The notes under the pieces were generated by a model. It ran no database searches, was not told where the DNA came from, and saw nothing but the letters and a program-made list of their open reading frames with translations. From contig NZ_LT594621.1 in assembly GCF_900091655.1 (NCBI RefSeq), positions 4,002,639-4,066,638 on the forward strand: 64,000 nt of DNA. The letters run 5' to 3'. Both the position numbers and the translations under genes were made by a program. This DNA comes from Culturomica massiliensis (lineage in GTDB: Bacteria > Bacteroidota > Bacteroidia > Bacteroidales > Marinifilaceae). Shown here piece after piece: positions 46,153 through 55,760 of this stretch (its first letter is position 1; the number at the start of each line of letters is the position of its first letter).

Positions 46153-46981
46153 TGCTTTCGAATAATAACATGTGTTCAATAACAGCTTCTTTGGAGGCTT
46201 CCACCATCTGATATTTCATATCGATATAGTTGGGATTGGAGACTGTTTTAAAATATTTCTCCAACTTATTGGTGACAGCGATCTGGATAGCTGTGGCTAC
46301 ATTAATTTTACAAATTCCGTTGTGTATGCAGGATTTAAAATCTTCGAAACTGGTACCGCTACCTCCGTGTAATACCAAAGGTAGTCTGTTGCGATTGTTG
46401 ATTTCCTGCAGGCGTTCTATGTTTAGCTGCGGGGTAGCTACATATTTTCCGTGAAGGTTGCCGATAGCAATGGCTAAAGCATCTACGGCGGTTTCTTTAA
46501 TAAAGTATGCCGATTCGTCGACATCCGTAAAAATATCCGATACGTTGTCTTGTTCGCTGTTCGCATTGCCTACCTTTCCGAGTTCCGCTTCGATATCTAC
46601 GTTTAAAGCCCGGGCTATACGTACAATTTCTTTGGTATTCCGGATGTTTTCTTCCAGAGGAAGGTTGGCGCCGTCATACATAATGGATTGAAATCCCAAT
46701 TTCATGGCCCGCACACAGGTTTCCAAACTCTGTCCGTGATCCAGATGTACACATACGGGTATACTTGCTTTTTCAGCACTTTCTATAAATACAGGGGCCA
46801 TTTTTTCCATAGGGGAGTAGGGAAATTGTACTTCTGCCAACTGAATGATGATCGGCGAGCGTAGTTCTTCTGCGGCCTGAATGGCTCCCATCGCATTTTC
46901 AAGGCTTAGACAGTTGAAGGCTCCGACTGCGTATTTGTTTGAATAAGCATCTTTTAATATCTCTTTAAAAGGTACAAACAT
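46139..46981 (-). CDS. Class II (zinc) fructose/tagatose-bisphosphate aldolase family protein
   Basis: A 280-residue barrel enzyme. It starts EILKDAYSNKYAVGAFNC. Zinc ligands are the HxDH motif in CVHLDHGQSLE (about residues 79-89), the His in GNLHGKY (about 174-180) and the His in LVLHGGSGTS (about 204-213). MYDGANLPLEENI and the Glu in IEAELG complete the active site. Class II aldolases split ketose phosphates into DHAP and an aldehyde. It leads the leftward operon, with a minus-strand TAATTTTG box 45 nt upstream. Confidence 0.93.
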   Translation of the reverse strand: MFVPFKEILKDAYSNKYAVGAFNCLSLENAMGAIQAAEELRSPIIIQLAEVQFPYSPMEKMAPVFIESAEKASIPVCVHLDHGQSLETCVRAMKLGFQSIMYDGANLPLEENIRNTKEIVRIARALNVDIEAELGKVGNANSEQDNVSDIFTDVDESAYFIKETAVDALAIAIGNLHGKYVATPQLNIERLQEINNRNRLPLVLHGGSGTSFEDFKSCIHNGICKINVATAIQIAVTNKLEKYFKTVSNPNYIDMKYQMVEASKEAVIEHMLLFESNGKA

Positions 46982-47025
46982 GATTTTATTTATTAAAAGT
47001 TACGCATTGCTTTCTTTCGACATGT

Positions 47026-47033
47026 CAAAATTA
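47026..47033 (-). promoter_or_regulatory. Candidate -7 box (TAATTTTG) for the aldolase-kinase-isomerase operon
   Basis: Exact TAnnTTTG match on the minus strand, 45 nt upstream of the aldolase ATG at 46981. Confidence 0.58.
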
Positions 47034-47260
47034 GGATGAAAGTTGATACATGGATAGTATAATTTTGACGAAGATTGATAGGATATATACCGATAAGTTT
47101 AAATCTGAAATATGAATTTATCAGTAGGCGCCGATTTTAACATATTGAATGTTATAATTTGTATATCAATTTATTATATGGAAATCATCTTAACAATGTT
47201 AATGTATAAAAATGAACATGATTGGTAAAAATAGTATAAGTATGGTGTTCTGATGTCGAT

Positions 47261-47268
47261 TACATTTG
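47261..47268 (+). promoter_or_regulatory. Candidate -7 box (TACATTTG) for susC
   Basis: Exact TAnnTTTG match, about 120 nt upstream of the SusC ATG at 47390. Confidence 0.55.
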
Positions 47269-47389
47269 TACGTGCACTAATTCATTTTTGAAGCTTATTG
47301 CAATTTTGATATTTTACATTGTTTTCTTCGACGGAAACGTTTTAAAAATGAAGGTGTTGTATAATTACTAACAGATTTAATATTTAAAT

Positions 47390-50300
47390 ATGATGAAACA
47401 GAAATTATTCTTTTGGGTGATTTCACTATTTATCGGGATATCAGCTTTGCAGGCACAGGATATTTCGGTCAGTGGTGTCGTTAAAAGCAAAGGAGACGGC
47501 CAGCCTTTACCCGGTGTTGCCATTATGGTAAAGGGAGCTACTACAGGAGTAACTACAGACATAGACGGAAATTATGCAATAAAAGCCAATGCACAGAGCA
47601 TTCTGGTTTTTCGCTTTATCGGTTATGCTCCGCAGGAAATAAAGGTAGCCGGACGTACCAGGATAGATGTTACTATGGAAGAAGAAGCCCAGCTTTTGGA
47701 AGATGTTGTTGTGGTCGGATACGGTACGATGAAAAAATCGGATCTGACAGGTAGTGTGGCATCGGTAAAAGCAGCAGAAGTTACGAAAACGTCTTCGGGA
47801 TCTGTTGAGAAATTGCTGCAAGGACGGGTTGCCGGTTTGCAGATTATCAATAATTCGGAAGACAACCCTCAGGGAGGAGCCACTGTACGTATCCGCGGAG
47901 CGAGCTCCATTAACGGCTCGAATGCCCCGCTGGTAGTTGTGGACGGGGTACCTATGGGAGATGCCGGAAATCTCAATTCCATCAATCCGAATATCATATC
48001 TTCTATTGAAGTGCTGAAAGATGCTTCTGCAACGGCCATATACGGTTCGAGAGGAGCTAATGGTGTGATTATGATTACGACAAAGAACGGAAAGGGGGAT
48101 AAGGCCAACGTTTGGTTCAGCGGTAAAGTCGGAGCCAGTATTTTCAGTAAGAAACTGGATTATTGGAGAAATCCTTTGCAGATGGCGATGTTGGAAAACG
48201 AAGCGTATGAAAATGCCGGATTGGAAGCTTTGTACGTAGGGAAAAAGGATGTGAACGGAGCGTATTATCCTTCTATTGCAGAAATACGGGACGGTGAATG
48301 GCCCTATTATACCGATTGGTCGGATTACATTTTCCGGACCGCTATTACGCAGGATTACAATATGGGCGTTGAAGGAAGTACCGAAAGAAGTCGTTATTAT
48401 ATCAGTTTGGGATATTATAGTGCGGAAGGTATGCAAATCGGAGATGACTATGATAAATTGTCTTTTGATATGTCTTACGATAACGATGTAACCAATAATC
48501 TGTCGATCAAAACCAAAGCCGGTATTTTTAAAGGTAAGAGAAATTACAATTACGGTATGGATTATTCCCGTAATCCTTTATTCCCGGTTTACAATGGTGA
48601 CGGCAGCTATTTTAAGGCTTTTGACAAAGATTACGGGAATCCGGTGATGATGACCGAGCAACGTAAAAATGTCGCCGACAATGTAGATGCTTATGCTTCG
48701 CTGAAGATCGATTGGGATATTTTGTCCGGACTGAATTTTGCCGTCCAGGGGAATGTGAGGGCCGGTACCAGTAATACCTCTTTCTATAATCCGCCGAAAT
48801 ATACGGATGCCGGTGACCGTTTTGACGGAGAAGGCGGTATGACGAACGGAAATTACCTGAATTATATTGTAGATGCTTATCTGACCTATAATAAATTATT
48901 CGGGAAAGATCACAGTTTTTCTGCCATGGGTGGAGTAAGTTATGAAGATAATGTAAATAAGGGATCCAGTATCACGGGACGAGGTTTTCAGAATCATGTG
49001 TTACAGGATGAGAATTTAGCCGGTGCTGAAAATCGGTATGTCGGCAATTACCGGAGCGAGACGGAATTGGCATCTGCTTTTACCCGTATCAATTACACGT
49101 ATAAAAACCGGTATATGTTTACTTTTACCGGGCGTGTCGACGGTTCGTCGAAATTCGGAGAAAATAACAAATGGGGATTCTTCCCGTCGGGTGCTGTCAG
49201 TTGGAGATTATCTGAAGAAGAGTTTATAAAAAATCTGGGTATATTCGATAATTTAAAACTTCGCGCCAGTTACGGTATTTCCGGTAATCAGGGGATATCT
49301 CCTTATCAGACTTTTGAACAATTCGGAAGCAACTATTACTATGTGGATGGAAAAGAATACATCATTTACGGTGTCGGTAAAGAGGTGGGCCGGGAAGGTA
49401 TCGGAGATCGCTATGTATTGTGGGGTGGTATGCCGAACGATGAGTTAGGCTGGGAAAAGACATCACAGGTGGATATCGGTGTCGATTTTTCATTATTCAA
49501 CAACCGTTTGGATGTGACATTCGACTATTACCGGAAAGTAACGACCGATTTGTTGCGTGAAAAATTACTGACACCCAGTAGTGCGTATGATAAAGTGTGG
49601 GTAAATGACGGAGAGATACAGAACAAGGGATTTGAATTTGCCATCAATGGCCGTATCATTACCCAGGGGGCTTTCCGTTTGAATGCCGGTTTGATATTCA
49701 GTGCCAATAAAAATAAAGTTGTAAATATCGGTACAAAAGAAGATTCCGGATATATTGAGGATGTTAACGGTGTCCGCTATCAACCTTATGGCGGAAGTGT
49801 CTTCAACGATGCTTATCTGAATATCCTGGCTATCGGCCAGCCTATAAATGTGTTTTACGGTTATAAGGTAGACGGCATTATCCAGAATATGCCTGCTAAT
49901 CCGACAAAGATGACCCGTCCGGGAGAATTCAATTATGCCGGTTTGCGTGAAGACGGTTCTTTGGACCCGGATGCCCGCCGCATTATCGGCGACCCGAATC
50001 CGAAGTTTACTTCCAGTTTGAATATACAACTGACTCATAAATCCGGGCTGGATTTGTCGGTTATGTTCTACGGTGTGTACGGAAACGATATTTTTTCTCC
50101 GAGGAAATTGGATGCTCCTTCTTTGAGGGCCGGACGCTGGACACCCGAAACTCCGAACAATAATCGTCCCAGCCTGCGTGCAGACCGATCCTATTTTGCT
50201 TCCTCCTGGTTTGTGGAAGACGGTTCTTTTTTACGCATACAGAATATTACGTTGGGGTATACATTACCGGAACATTATCTGAAATGTATAAAAAATCTGA

Positions 50301-50440
50301 GGGTTTATTTGAATGTCAGCAATCCGGTTACATTCTCAAATGTGAGTGAATACGATCCGGAAGTGGGAGAAAACGGGCGAGGACCGGTGGCCTTCCCGCG
50401 TACATGTACTTTTACAACGGGTCTGGAGTTGAAATTCTGA
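47390..50440 (+). CDS. SusC-like TonB-dependent outer-membrane transporter
   Basis: A 1016-residue outer-membrane receptor with a signal peptide (to about residue 22). A CarboxypepD-regulatory-like domain (SGVVKSKGDGQPLPGVAIMV, about 27-46) is followed by a TonB box region DVVVVGYGTMKKSDLTG (about 105-121). The plug (GASSINGSNAPLVVVDGVPM and IEVLKDASATAIYGSRGANG) and a large beta-barrel ending in FTTGLELKF complete it. No anti-sigma-interacting STN domain is seen. It imports glycan fragments with its SusD partner, which starts 87 nt downstream. Confidence 0.97.
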   Translation: MMKQKLFFWVISLFIGISALQAQDISVSGVVKSKGDGQPLPGVAIMVKGATTGVTTDIDGNYAIKANAQSILVFRFIGYAPQEIKVAGRTRIDVTMEEEAQLLEDVVVVGYGTMKKSDLTGSVASVKAAEVTKTSSGSVEKLLQGRVAGLQIINNSEDNPQGGATVRIRGASSINGSNAPLVVVDGVPMGDAGNLNSINPNIISSIEVLKDASATAIYGSRGANGVIMITTKNGKGDKANVWFSGKVGASIFSKKLDYWRNPLQMAMLENEAYENAGLEALYVGKKDVNGAYYPSIAEIRDGEWPYYTDWSDYIFRTAITQDYNMGVEGSTERSRYYISLGYYSAEGMQIGDDYDKLSFDMSYDNDVTNNLSIKTKAGIFKGKRNYNYGMDYSRNPLFPVYNGDGSYFKAFDKDYGNPVMMTEQRKNVADNVDAYASLKIDWDILSGLNFAVQGNVRAGTSNTSFYNPPKYTDAGDRFDGEGGMTNGNYLNYIVDAYLTYNKLFGKDHSFSAMGGVSYEDNVNKGSSITGRGFQNHVLQDENLAGAENRYVGNYRSETELASAFTRINYTYKNRYMFTFTGRVDGSSKFGENNKWGFFPSGAVSWRLSEEEFIKNLGIFDNLKLRASYGISGNQGISPYQTFEQFGSNYYYVDGKEYIIYGVGKEVGREGIGDRYVLWGGMPNDELGWEKTSQVDIGVDFSLFNNRLDVTFDYYRKVTTDLLREKLLTPSSAYDKVWVNDGEIQNKGFEFAINGRIITQGAFRLNAGLIFSANKNKVVNIGTKEDSGYIEDVNGVRYQPYGGSVFNDAYLNILAIGQPINVFYGYKVDGIIQNMPANPTKMTRPGEFNYAGLREDGSLDPDARRIIGDPNPKFTSSLNIQLTHKSGLDLSVMFYGVYGNDIFSPRKLDAPSLRAGRWTPETPNNNRPSLRADRSYFASSWFVEDGSFLRIQNITLGYTLPEHYLKCIKNLRVYLNVSNPVTFSNVSEYDPEVGENGRGPVAFPRTCTFTTGLELKF

Positions 50441-50527
50441 TGAAGCTTTAATCTGGATTGAGCCGAAATAATGAATGACACATTTAAAATATGAAATGAG
50501 TCAATGGACTTAAAAATTAGTATAGCG

Positions 50528-52057
50528 ATGAAAAAAATATATCTTTATATAACTCTGTTCTGTGTGGGACTCTCTTCCTGCTCGAACTTTCTGGAAGAAG
50601 ATCCTTACGGAGTATATTCCAATAAAAATTACTACAATACGGAAGCGGATGCTTTGTCGGCATTGTTGTATGCTTATTCTCCCATCAATTATATTGAATA
50701 CGGAGCGCGCTTTTTGTTCTATCTGACGGATGTGACGACCAATCAATATAAGAATTACGGACGGGTGAACGAGACGAACCTCTATATCTGGGATTGCAAT
50801 CCCAATACAGATGAGTTTCTGTACTTTTTCAAGTATGCGTATATCAGTATAAACCGCACGAACTCCGTACTTGAGAATGTAGTAAAGATGAATAATATCG
50901 ATCAGAAGAATAAAAATCAGATCTTAGGAGAGGCTTATTTTTTGAGGGCTTTTAATTACTTTATGCTGGTGAGAACATATGGGGAAGTGCCTTTGCGTAA
51001 AAAATCGGTTCAGGGTACGAGTGGAACGAATGCCCCTTACGGTTCGATTCAGGAGATTTATCAGCTTATTATTGAAGACCTCGAACATGCTATCGATTTG
51101 TGCGGTATATCCAAGCATCAGGGACGTGCCGATAAGGTCGGAGCCCAGGCTTTGCTGGCAAAAGTTTATGTGACGCTGGCTTCTTCCAAAATGACCGGTG
51201 CTCCCGGATATGATTGGGTGGAAGACTATGAAGCGATGTATGCCAAAGCTGCCGGATATGCCGACGAGGTATTGAATAAGCAGACAACGTATGCCTTGGA
51301 CCCCGATTTGTTGCGGGTATATGATGTAAATCATTTCAGCGACGGGACAGAGCATATCTTTATGACTTCGATGAATCGGGAAGCCAGCGGTATGGAGGGT
51401 ACTTATTCACAGTTACCTCAAATGTTCGGAATAGGTCTGCCTGTTATATGGATTTCCTCTTCCATTACCGGAGGTGCCGGAGTACAAAAAGTGATAGACG
51501 GCAATCAGACCTGTTGGAGTGTGTTCCGGGTAGACGGTGATTTCTACAATACTTTCGATGATCTGGATTTACGTAAAAAATTGATGGTGACAACGATTTA
51601 TAATGAAAATGGAACCGTTCTGGCTACCTGGAGTCCGGATAACATCAATAGCTCGAATCCGACGGAGAACGCATTTTATCAGCCTTTCTGCCGGAAATAT
51701 ACGGATCCGAATTCATTGGCAAACAGAACCAGTGCCAATATTTATCTGATACGGTTTGCCGAAGTTGCGTTGAGCTATGCCGAAGCTGCGGGTCCGACGA
51801 CAGAAGGCTATCGTTGGGTAAATGCTGTCCGGGAAAGAGCCGGACTGGGAGACTTGACACCGGGATTGGATAAAGAGTCTTTCCGGAAAGCCATATGGGA
51901 AGAGTTGACGTTTGAATTGGCTTTTGAAGGGCATGGATTGTTTGAGTTGAGACGGACGAACCGGGTCATGCAGGAAATTACCAATAAAGAAGTAAAGGAA
52001 GCTTATGCTTATTTCTTCCCGATACCGCAGCGTGAACAGGATTTGAATAAACAATAA
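50528..52057 (+). CDS. SusD/RagB-like surface glycan-binding lipoprotein
   Basis: From the ATG at 50528 this is 509 residues with the lipobox GLSSCSNFL (Cys about 16). The N-terminal SusD pattern EEDPYGVYSNKNYYNTEADALSAL is present, then TPR-like helices (AYFLRAFNYFMLVRTYGEVP, about 139-158) and the C-terminal segment LIRFAEVALSYAEAAG and WEELTFELAFEGHGLFELRRT. SusD proteins cap the SusC barrel and bind the substrate at the cell surface. A longer frame from 50504 has no signal peptide and is unlikely. Confidence 0.96.
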   Translation: MKKIYLYITLFCVGLSSCSNFLEEDPYGVYSNKNYYNTEADALSALLYAYSPINYIEYGARFLFYLTDVTTNQYKNYGRVNETNLYIWDCNPNTDEFLYFFKYAYISINRTNSVLENVVKMNNIDQKNKNQILGEAYFLRAFNYFMLVRTYGEVPLRKKSVQGTSGTNAPYGSIQEIYQLIIEDLEHAIDLCGISKHQGRADKVGAQALLAKVYVTLASSKMTGAPGYDWVEDYEAMYAKAAGYADEVLNKQTTYALDPDLLRVYDVNHFSDGTEHIFMTSMNREASGMEGTYSQLPQMFGIGLPVIWISSSITGGAGVQKVIDGNQTCWSVFRVDGDFYNTFDDLDLRKKLMVTTIYNENGTVLATWSPDNINSSNPTENAFYQPFCRKYTDPNSLANRTSANIYLIRFAEVALSYAEAAGPTTEGYRWVNAVRERAGLGDLTPGLDKESFRKAIWEELTFELAFEGHGLFELRRTNRVMQEITNKEVKEAYAYFFPIPQREQDLNKQ

Positions 52058-52078
52058 TCAGACTTTAATCAGATACTT

Positions 52079-54322
52079 ATGATACAGTTAAAACAAAATT
52101 TGATAGGATTGGGCTTATTGTTGTTGGCCGTGTTTGCCGGTGCTTGCGACGACGATAAGTTGGAACTGGAAAGGGGAAAAGATTATATCTTGTCTTCTCA
52201 GGCAGACGTGAATGCTTTTAAAGTGACACAGGATATCCGTACTTTGACGATAGAGGGGGAAGATATTACGGATTTATCTGCCTTGCAATTTCAGAACGCG
52301 AAATCTTTGATTATCCGGAATACAGGGATAACAGAATTGGCGTTGCCTCGTTTGAGTGCTATTACGATAGGACTTACTATAAGTGAGAATGAGAATTTGA
52401 AGGCTATCGACGGATTGGAGCAGTTTAAATTTATGAACGGTAGCTTGATCATAGAAGATAATCCGGCTTTGGAGAGTATTGCCGGTTTATTGCATTTGAA
52501 AATATTCCGGGGTAGTCTGACGATAAGCGATAATATGATTTTCGGAGAGGACAAAGCCGGTGCTCCGGATAGTTACGGGCTTATGCCGGTGAAATATTTA
52601 CTGGATAACAGCATCATGGAAGGTACGATTACGCTGGCGAATAACCATCCGAAGGCGGCTACGGATCCTTCCCGTATAGGTCAGATGGGGGCTGGTGATA
52701 TTTTGAGTTATGTCATCGGTTCGAGAGCGGATGCAGACAAGTTTATGCCGGCCAATGAAACCGTAATGAATCTGACTGTGCGCGGATCGGATATCAATGA
52801 TGCGGTACTGGCCGGTATTGCAAGTAAGATTAAAGTGATACAAGGTAAAATGTTGCTTGAAAATACCGGGACAACGACTACGGAAGGATTTTTCGATAAA
52901 GTGGATTGTCAGGGAAGTATTGTGTTGAAAGATAATCCGGCTTTGATGAATTGTAACGGTTTCAAAGGTTATACGGTTATCGGCGGTGATCTTGTTATTG
53001 AAAATTGCCCGGAAATGACCTTCTGGTCCGGAGCCGGTTTTAGCTTCATTACGGAGGTAAAAGGTAACTTTAAAGTCGATCCGGCTTCTACAATGACCGA
53101 AGGGGGTGCCGGTTTTGCCGGTTTGTCACGTGTCGGCGGTAATTTTGAGTTGAACGGCGATAAAGCCAATAATAAGGGGGATCTCTGGAATTGTGATACC
53201 TGGCTGGCAAGAGGCGGTGGATTAAAGTATGTCGGTGGTGATTTTATCCTGAAAAACCATTTGAAAATAAACGGTTTGGGCGGCTTCCAGAATATACAAT
53301 ATATCGGTGGAGATGTTACGATTGTGAATAACGGTGGCGGAGAAGGTGTCGGCGATATACCGTCGAATTCAACGAGTAACCAGGTCGGATATTGTCTGAT
53401 CAAGGGCTTTCTGGATTTCGGTATTGTAAAACCGACTGCTGTGATTACTTTGGTAAATGCTTCCGGAGAAGTTATCGATGTTAATTCGTTGACCGCTTGT
53501 GGTATTTCTTTTTCTGATTATGAATTGAACGGACTCGAGGAGGTGAATAATTTTACTCCTTCTTCGCAGATTATCGGTAATTTGACGATACGGGGTGCAG
53601 ATGTGACCGATCATGCAGTTTCTTTTATTAAGACGAAAATCACGACTGTAATGGGAACCGTGACAATTGAAAATACCGCTTTGACGACGACGGAAAATTT
53701 CTTCGAATCGATTGATTGCCGGGGAGGAATTGTGTTGCGCAACAATCCGGAGCTGTTCAATTGCAACGGTTTTAAAGGATATACAGAGATCGGCGGAGAT
53801 CTGATTATTGAAAATTGCCCGAAAATGGCTTATTGGGCTGATATGAGTAACGGTGCCGGTTTTTGTAAGATTGCCCGTGTAGAGGGTAATTTTAAAGTCG
53901 ATCCGGCAACGGCACTCAATGACGGCGGAATCGGTTTTGCTTCGTTGTCTTGGGTCGGTGGCGATTTTGAACTGAACGGCGATCCTTCTGCCGGTGAGAT
54001 TTGGAACTGGGATAGCTGGATGGTTACCGGCGGTGGATTGAAGCATGTAGGCGGTAATTTTACGATTAAGAATCACTATAAGGTGAATGGTTTGGGAGGA
54101 TTCCAATCGATAGAGTATATCGGCGGAGATGTGACGATCATGGATAATGGAGGTCCGGATGGTTTTATTCCTTTGCAAAATACGGATAATCAAATCGGGT
54201 TCTGTTTGATTAAGGACTTTTTGGATAACGGAGTACTGAAAAAGCCGCAACCGACAATTCTGTTGAGACAATCCGCAGAATCGGAATGGATTGATGTTAA
54301 TTCTTTACAATCTTGTAATTGA
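52079..54322 (+). CDS. Surface lipoprotein with receptor-L/LRR-like repeats, internally duplicated
   Basis: A 747-residue lipoprotein (lipobox FAGACDDD, Cys about 23) followed by an Asp-rich stretch typical of surface-exported lipoproteins in Bacteroidota. The body is built of short beta-solenoid-like repeats of the type GGDLVIENCPEM and VGGNFELNGD. Two copies of a module of about 250 residues are evident (about 226-474 and 494-747), each with NCNGFKGYT, a WxxDxW segment, GGGLKYVGGDF and INGLGGFQNIQYIGGDVTI-type blocks, and each ending DVNSLTACG or DVNSLQSCN. Position right after SusD suggests a surface glycan-binding protein (SusE/F-like role). No catalytic motif is seen. Confidence 0.85.
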   Translation: MIQLKQNLIGLGLLLLAVFAGACDDDKLELERGKDYILSSQADVNAFKVTQDIRTLTIEGEDITDLSALQFQNAKSLIIRNTGITELALPRLSAITIGLTISENENLKAIDGLEQFKFMNGSLIIEDNPALESIAGLLHLKIFRGSLTISDNMIFGEDKAGAPDSYGLMPVKYLLDNSIMEGTITLANNHPKAATDPSRIGQMGAGDILSYVIGSRADADKFMPANETVMNLTVRGSDINDAVLAGIASKIKVIQGKMLLENTGTTTTEGFFDKVDCQGSIVLKDNPALMNCNGFKGYTVIGGDLVIENCPEMTFWSGAGFSFITEVKGNFKVDPASTMTEGGAGFAGLSRVGGNFELNGDKANNKGDLWNCDTWLARGGGLKYVGGDFILKNHLKINGLGGFQNIQYIGGDVTIVNNGGGEGVGDIPSNSTSNQVGYCLIKGFLDFGIVKPTAVITLVNASGEVIDVNSLTACGISFSDYELNGLEEVNNFTPSSQIIGNLTIRGADVTDHAVSFIKTKITTVMGTVTIENTALTTTENFFESIDCRGGIVLRNNPELFNCNGFKGYTEIGGDLIIENCPKMAYWADMSNGAGFCKIARVEGNFKVDPATALNDGGIGFASLSWVGGDFELNGDPSAGEIWNWDSWMVTGGGLKHVGGNFTIKNHYKVNGLGGFQSIEYIGGDVTIMDNGGPDGFIPLQNTDNQIGFCLIKDFLDNGVLKKPQPTILLRQSAESEWIDVNSLQSCN

Positions 54323-54397
54323 GCAAGCTGTAATTCGTAAGATTATATACATGAAATATAACGTTTTTATTAAATGAGTCAGCAGACTTCGTAACCG

Positions 54398-54458
54398 GAA
54401 AGGGAATCAAAACGGCAGGAATGGTTCTGACGTTGAAGGATAGTTTTGATTCCCTTTC
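54398..54458. promoter_or_regulatory. Long inverted repeat upstream of the first unknown lipoprotein gene
   Basis: GAAAGGGAATCAAAAC (54398-54413) is a perfect 16-base complement of 54443-54458, with a 29-nt loop, ending 15 nt before the ATG at 54474. It could be a processing site, a partial terminator or an operator within the operon. There is no long T-tract after it. Confidence 0.7.
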
Positions 54459-54473
54459 AATAACAGATAGGAT

Positions 54474-55733
54474 ATGAAAAAATTAGGAATAATATTAATG
54501 GTGATATGGGCATTGTGCTCATGTTCGGATGATGATAACCTAAAAAATCCGGGAAGGACGATCGATAGAAATTATACCTTCTCCGGGGGTAAAATTGCAC
54601 AGAATGTATTGGAAAGTTATTTGTCCAGGGCAATTACACAGTCCGAATTTTTATCCAGTGACGGTTTTTTTAATGACGGGGTATATCCCAATCCGGAAGA
54701 CGATGAACGGATGCTTTTAAATATCGGTGCTAAATTTATCGGCCGGGCGATTTATTCCTGGGGTTTTGAAAATCATTTCAATCAACCGCAATGGCTGGCG
54801 AATGCAAAGGCAAAGATCGAGCGTATGCATGCAGAGGACCCGGATATCATTTTTCAGGCCGGTATTTTTGAAATCGTGACCGATAAAGTGAATCAGATTG
54901 AGATTCCCGATTGGGTATTTACGGCCTTCGGTAAAACACCCGAGACCCGTAATTTCGATTACAATGCGATGAAAAACCTGGCGGGAAACGGGGTTAATCA
55001 GTGGGGAAACGGGAGTGTACCTGATATTACCCGGGAGGAAACCCGTATGTTTTTCTATTATATGGCAGTACGTTATATGGAGATCGGGATTGAGGCCATC
55101 CATTTCGGTCAGGTCGAATTGATTGCCATGGGCGACAAGGATAATCAATATGCCGGATGGAATGATTTATTGACGAAGGTCAGAGAAGCAGCTAAAACGA
55201 AAGCACGGCGGGGAACGATATTGTGTGACGGACATATGCCGGGTTACGGAATTTTGGCAGATGGAAAATTGTTGTTCGATTTTGTTTCTTTCCCTATGCG
55301 GATAAAAGAAATATCCGGAGATCCGGAGAAAGCAGAATTGAAAAAATTCTATCTTGATGCCATCTATGGACGTACTCAGGGAGGAATCACTCCGTCCGGC
55401 TGGAGCTGTACCCGCTGTCCGTATCTGGTAGAGTTCGATAATTTCGGTATCAGCAGCCATCCGGGAACTGCTAATATGGCAGATCATTTTACATGGGGAT
55501 ATGATGAAATCAGTTGGTTTTACCGCCAGCCGGAAGCGTATCGGAATGAATTCTTGGTTTATGCCGATAGCTATCTCGAAAGGGTAGACCCGGTAGGTTT
55601 TCTGGAAATGCCCGGTAGCCGTGTTGTTACTTTACCGGAAGGCAATACCCGTTATCGGGCTAATACGGCCGGAGATGCCTGTCCTGAAGGACAATCCCAG
55701 GAAGAGACGATTAAGAGTTTGTGGACGAAATAA
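54474..55733 (+). CDS. Lipoprotein of an unassigned, probably glycan-active family (paralogue 1)
   Basis: A 419-residue lipoprotein (lipobox ALCSCSDDD, Cys about 17, then an Asp run that suggests surface export). I do not recognise the family. It reads like a TIM-barrel enzyme: LLNIGAKFIGRAIYSWGFE (about residues 81-99), IEAIHFGQVELIAMGD (about 204-219), TILCDGHMPGYG (about 243-254), FDFVSFPMRIKE, YLDAIYGRTQGGITPSGW (about 295-312), YLVEFDNFGISSHPGTA (about 321-337) and WGYDEISWFYRQPEAYRNE (about 343-361). Acidic residues in the EAIHFGQ, CDGH, VEFDNF and YDE segments are conserved in the paralogue and are candidate catalytic residues. There is no GH18 DxxDxDxE motif. Locus context suggests a glycosidase. 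Confidence 0.75.
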   Translation: MKKLGIILMVIWALCSCSDDDNLKNPGRTIDRNYTFSGGKIAQNVLESYLSRAITQSEFLSSDGFFNDGVYPNPEDDERMLLNIGAKFIGRAIYSWGFENHFNQPQWLANAKAKIERMHAEDPDIIFQAGIFEIVTDKVNQIEIPDWVFTAFGKTPETRNFDYNAMKNLAGNGVNQWGNGSVPDITREETRMFFYYMAVRYMEIGIEAIHFGQVELIAMGDKDNQYAGWNDLLTKVREAAKTKARRGTILCDGHMPGYGILADGKLLFDFVSFPMRIKEISGDPEKAELKKFYLDAIYGRTQGGITPSGWSCTRCPYLVEFDNFGISSHPGTANMADHFTWGYDEISWFYRQPEAYRNEFLVYADSYLERVDPVGFLEMPGSRVVTLPEGNTRYRANTAGDACPEGQSQEETIKSLWTK

Positions 55734-55760
55734 ATTGTTGGCTTATTAACCCTTTATATA

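Larger units (their letters stand above)
46982..47389. promoter_or_regulatory. Divergent regulatory region between the catabolic operon and susCD
   Basis: This 408-bp AT-rich spacer drives both arms of the locus. It holds a minus-strand TAATTTTG box (47026-47033) and a plus-strand TACATTTG box (47261-47268), the latter leaving a leader of about 115 nt before susC. Between them is an imperfect dyad around 47090-47127 (CGATAAGTTTAAAT and ATGAATTTATCAG). No gene is seen. Confidence 0.55.
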
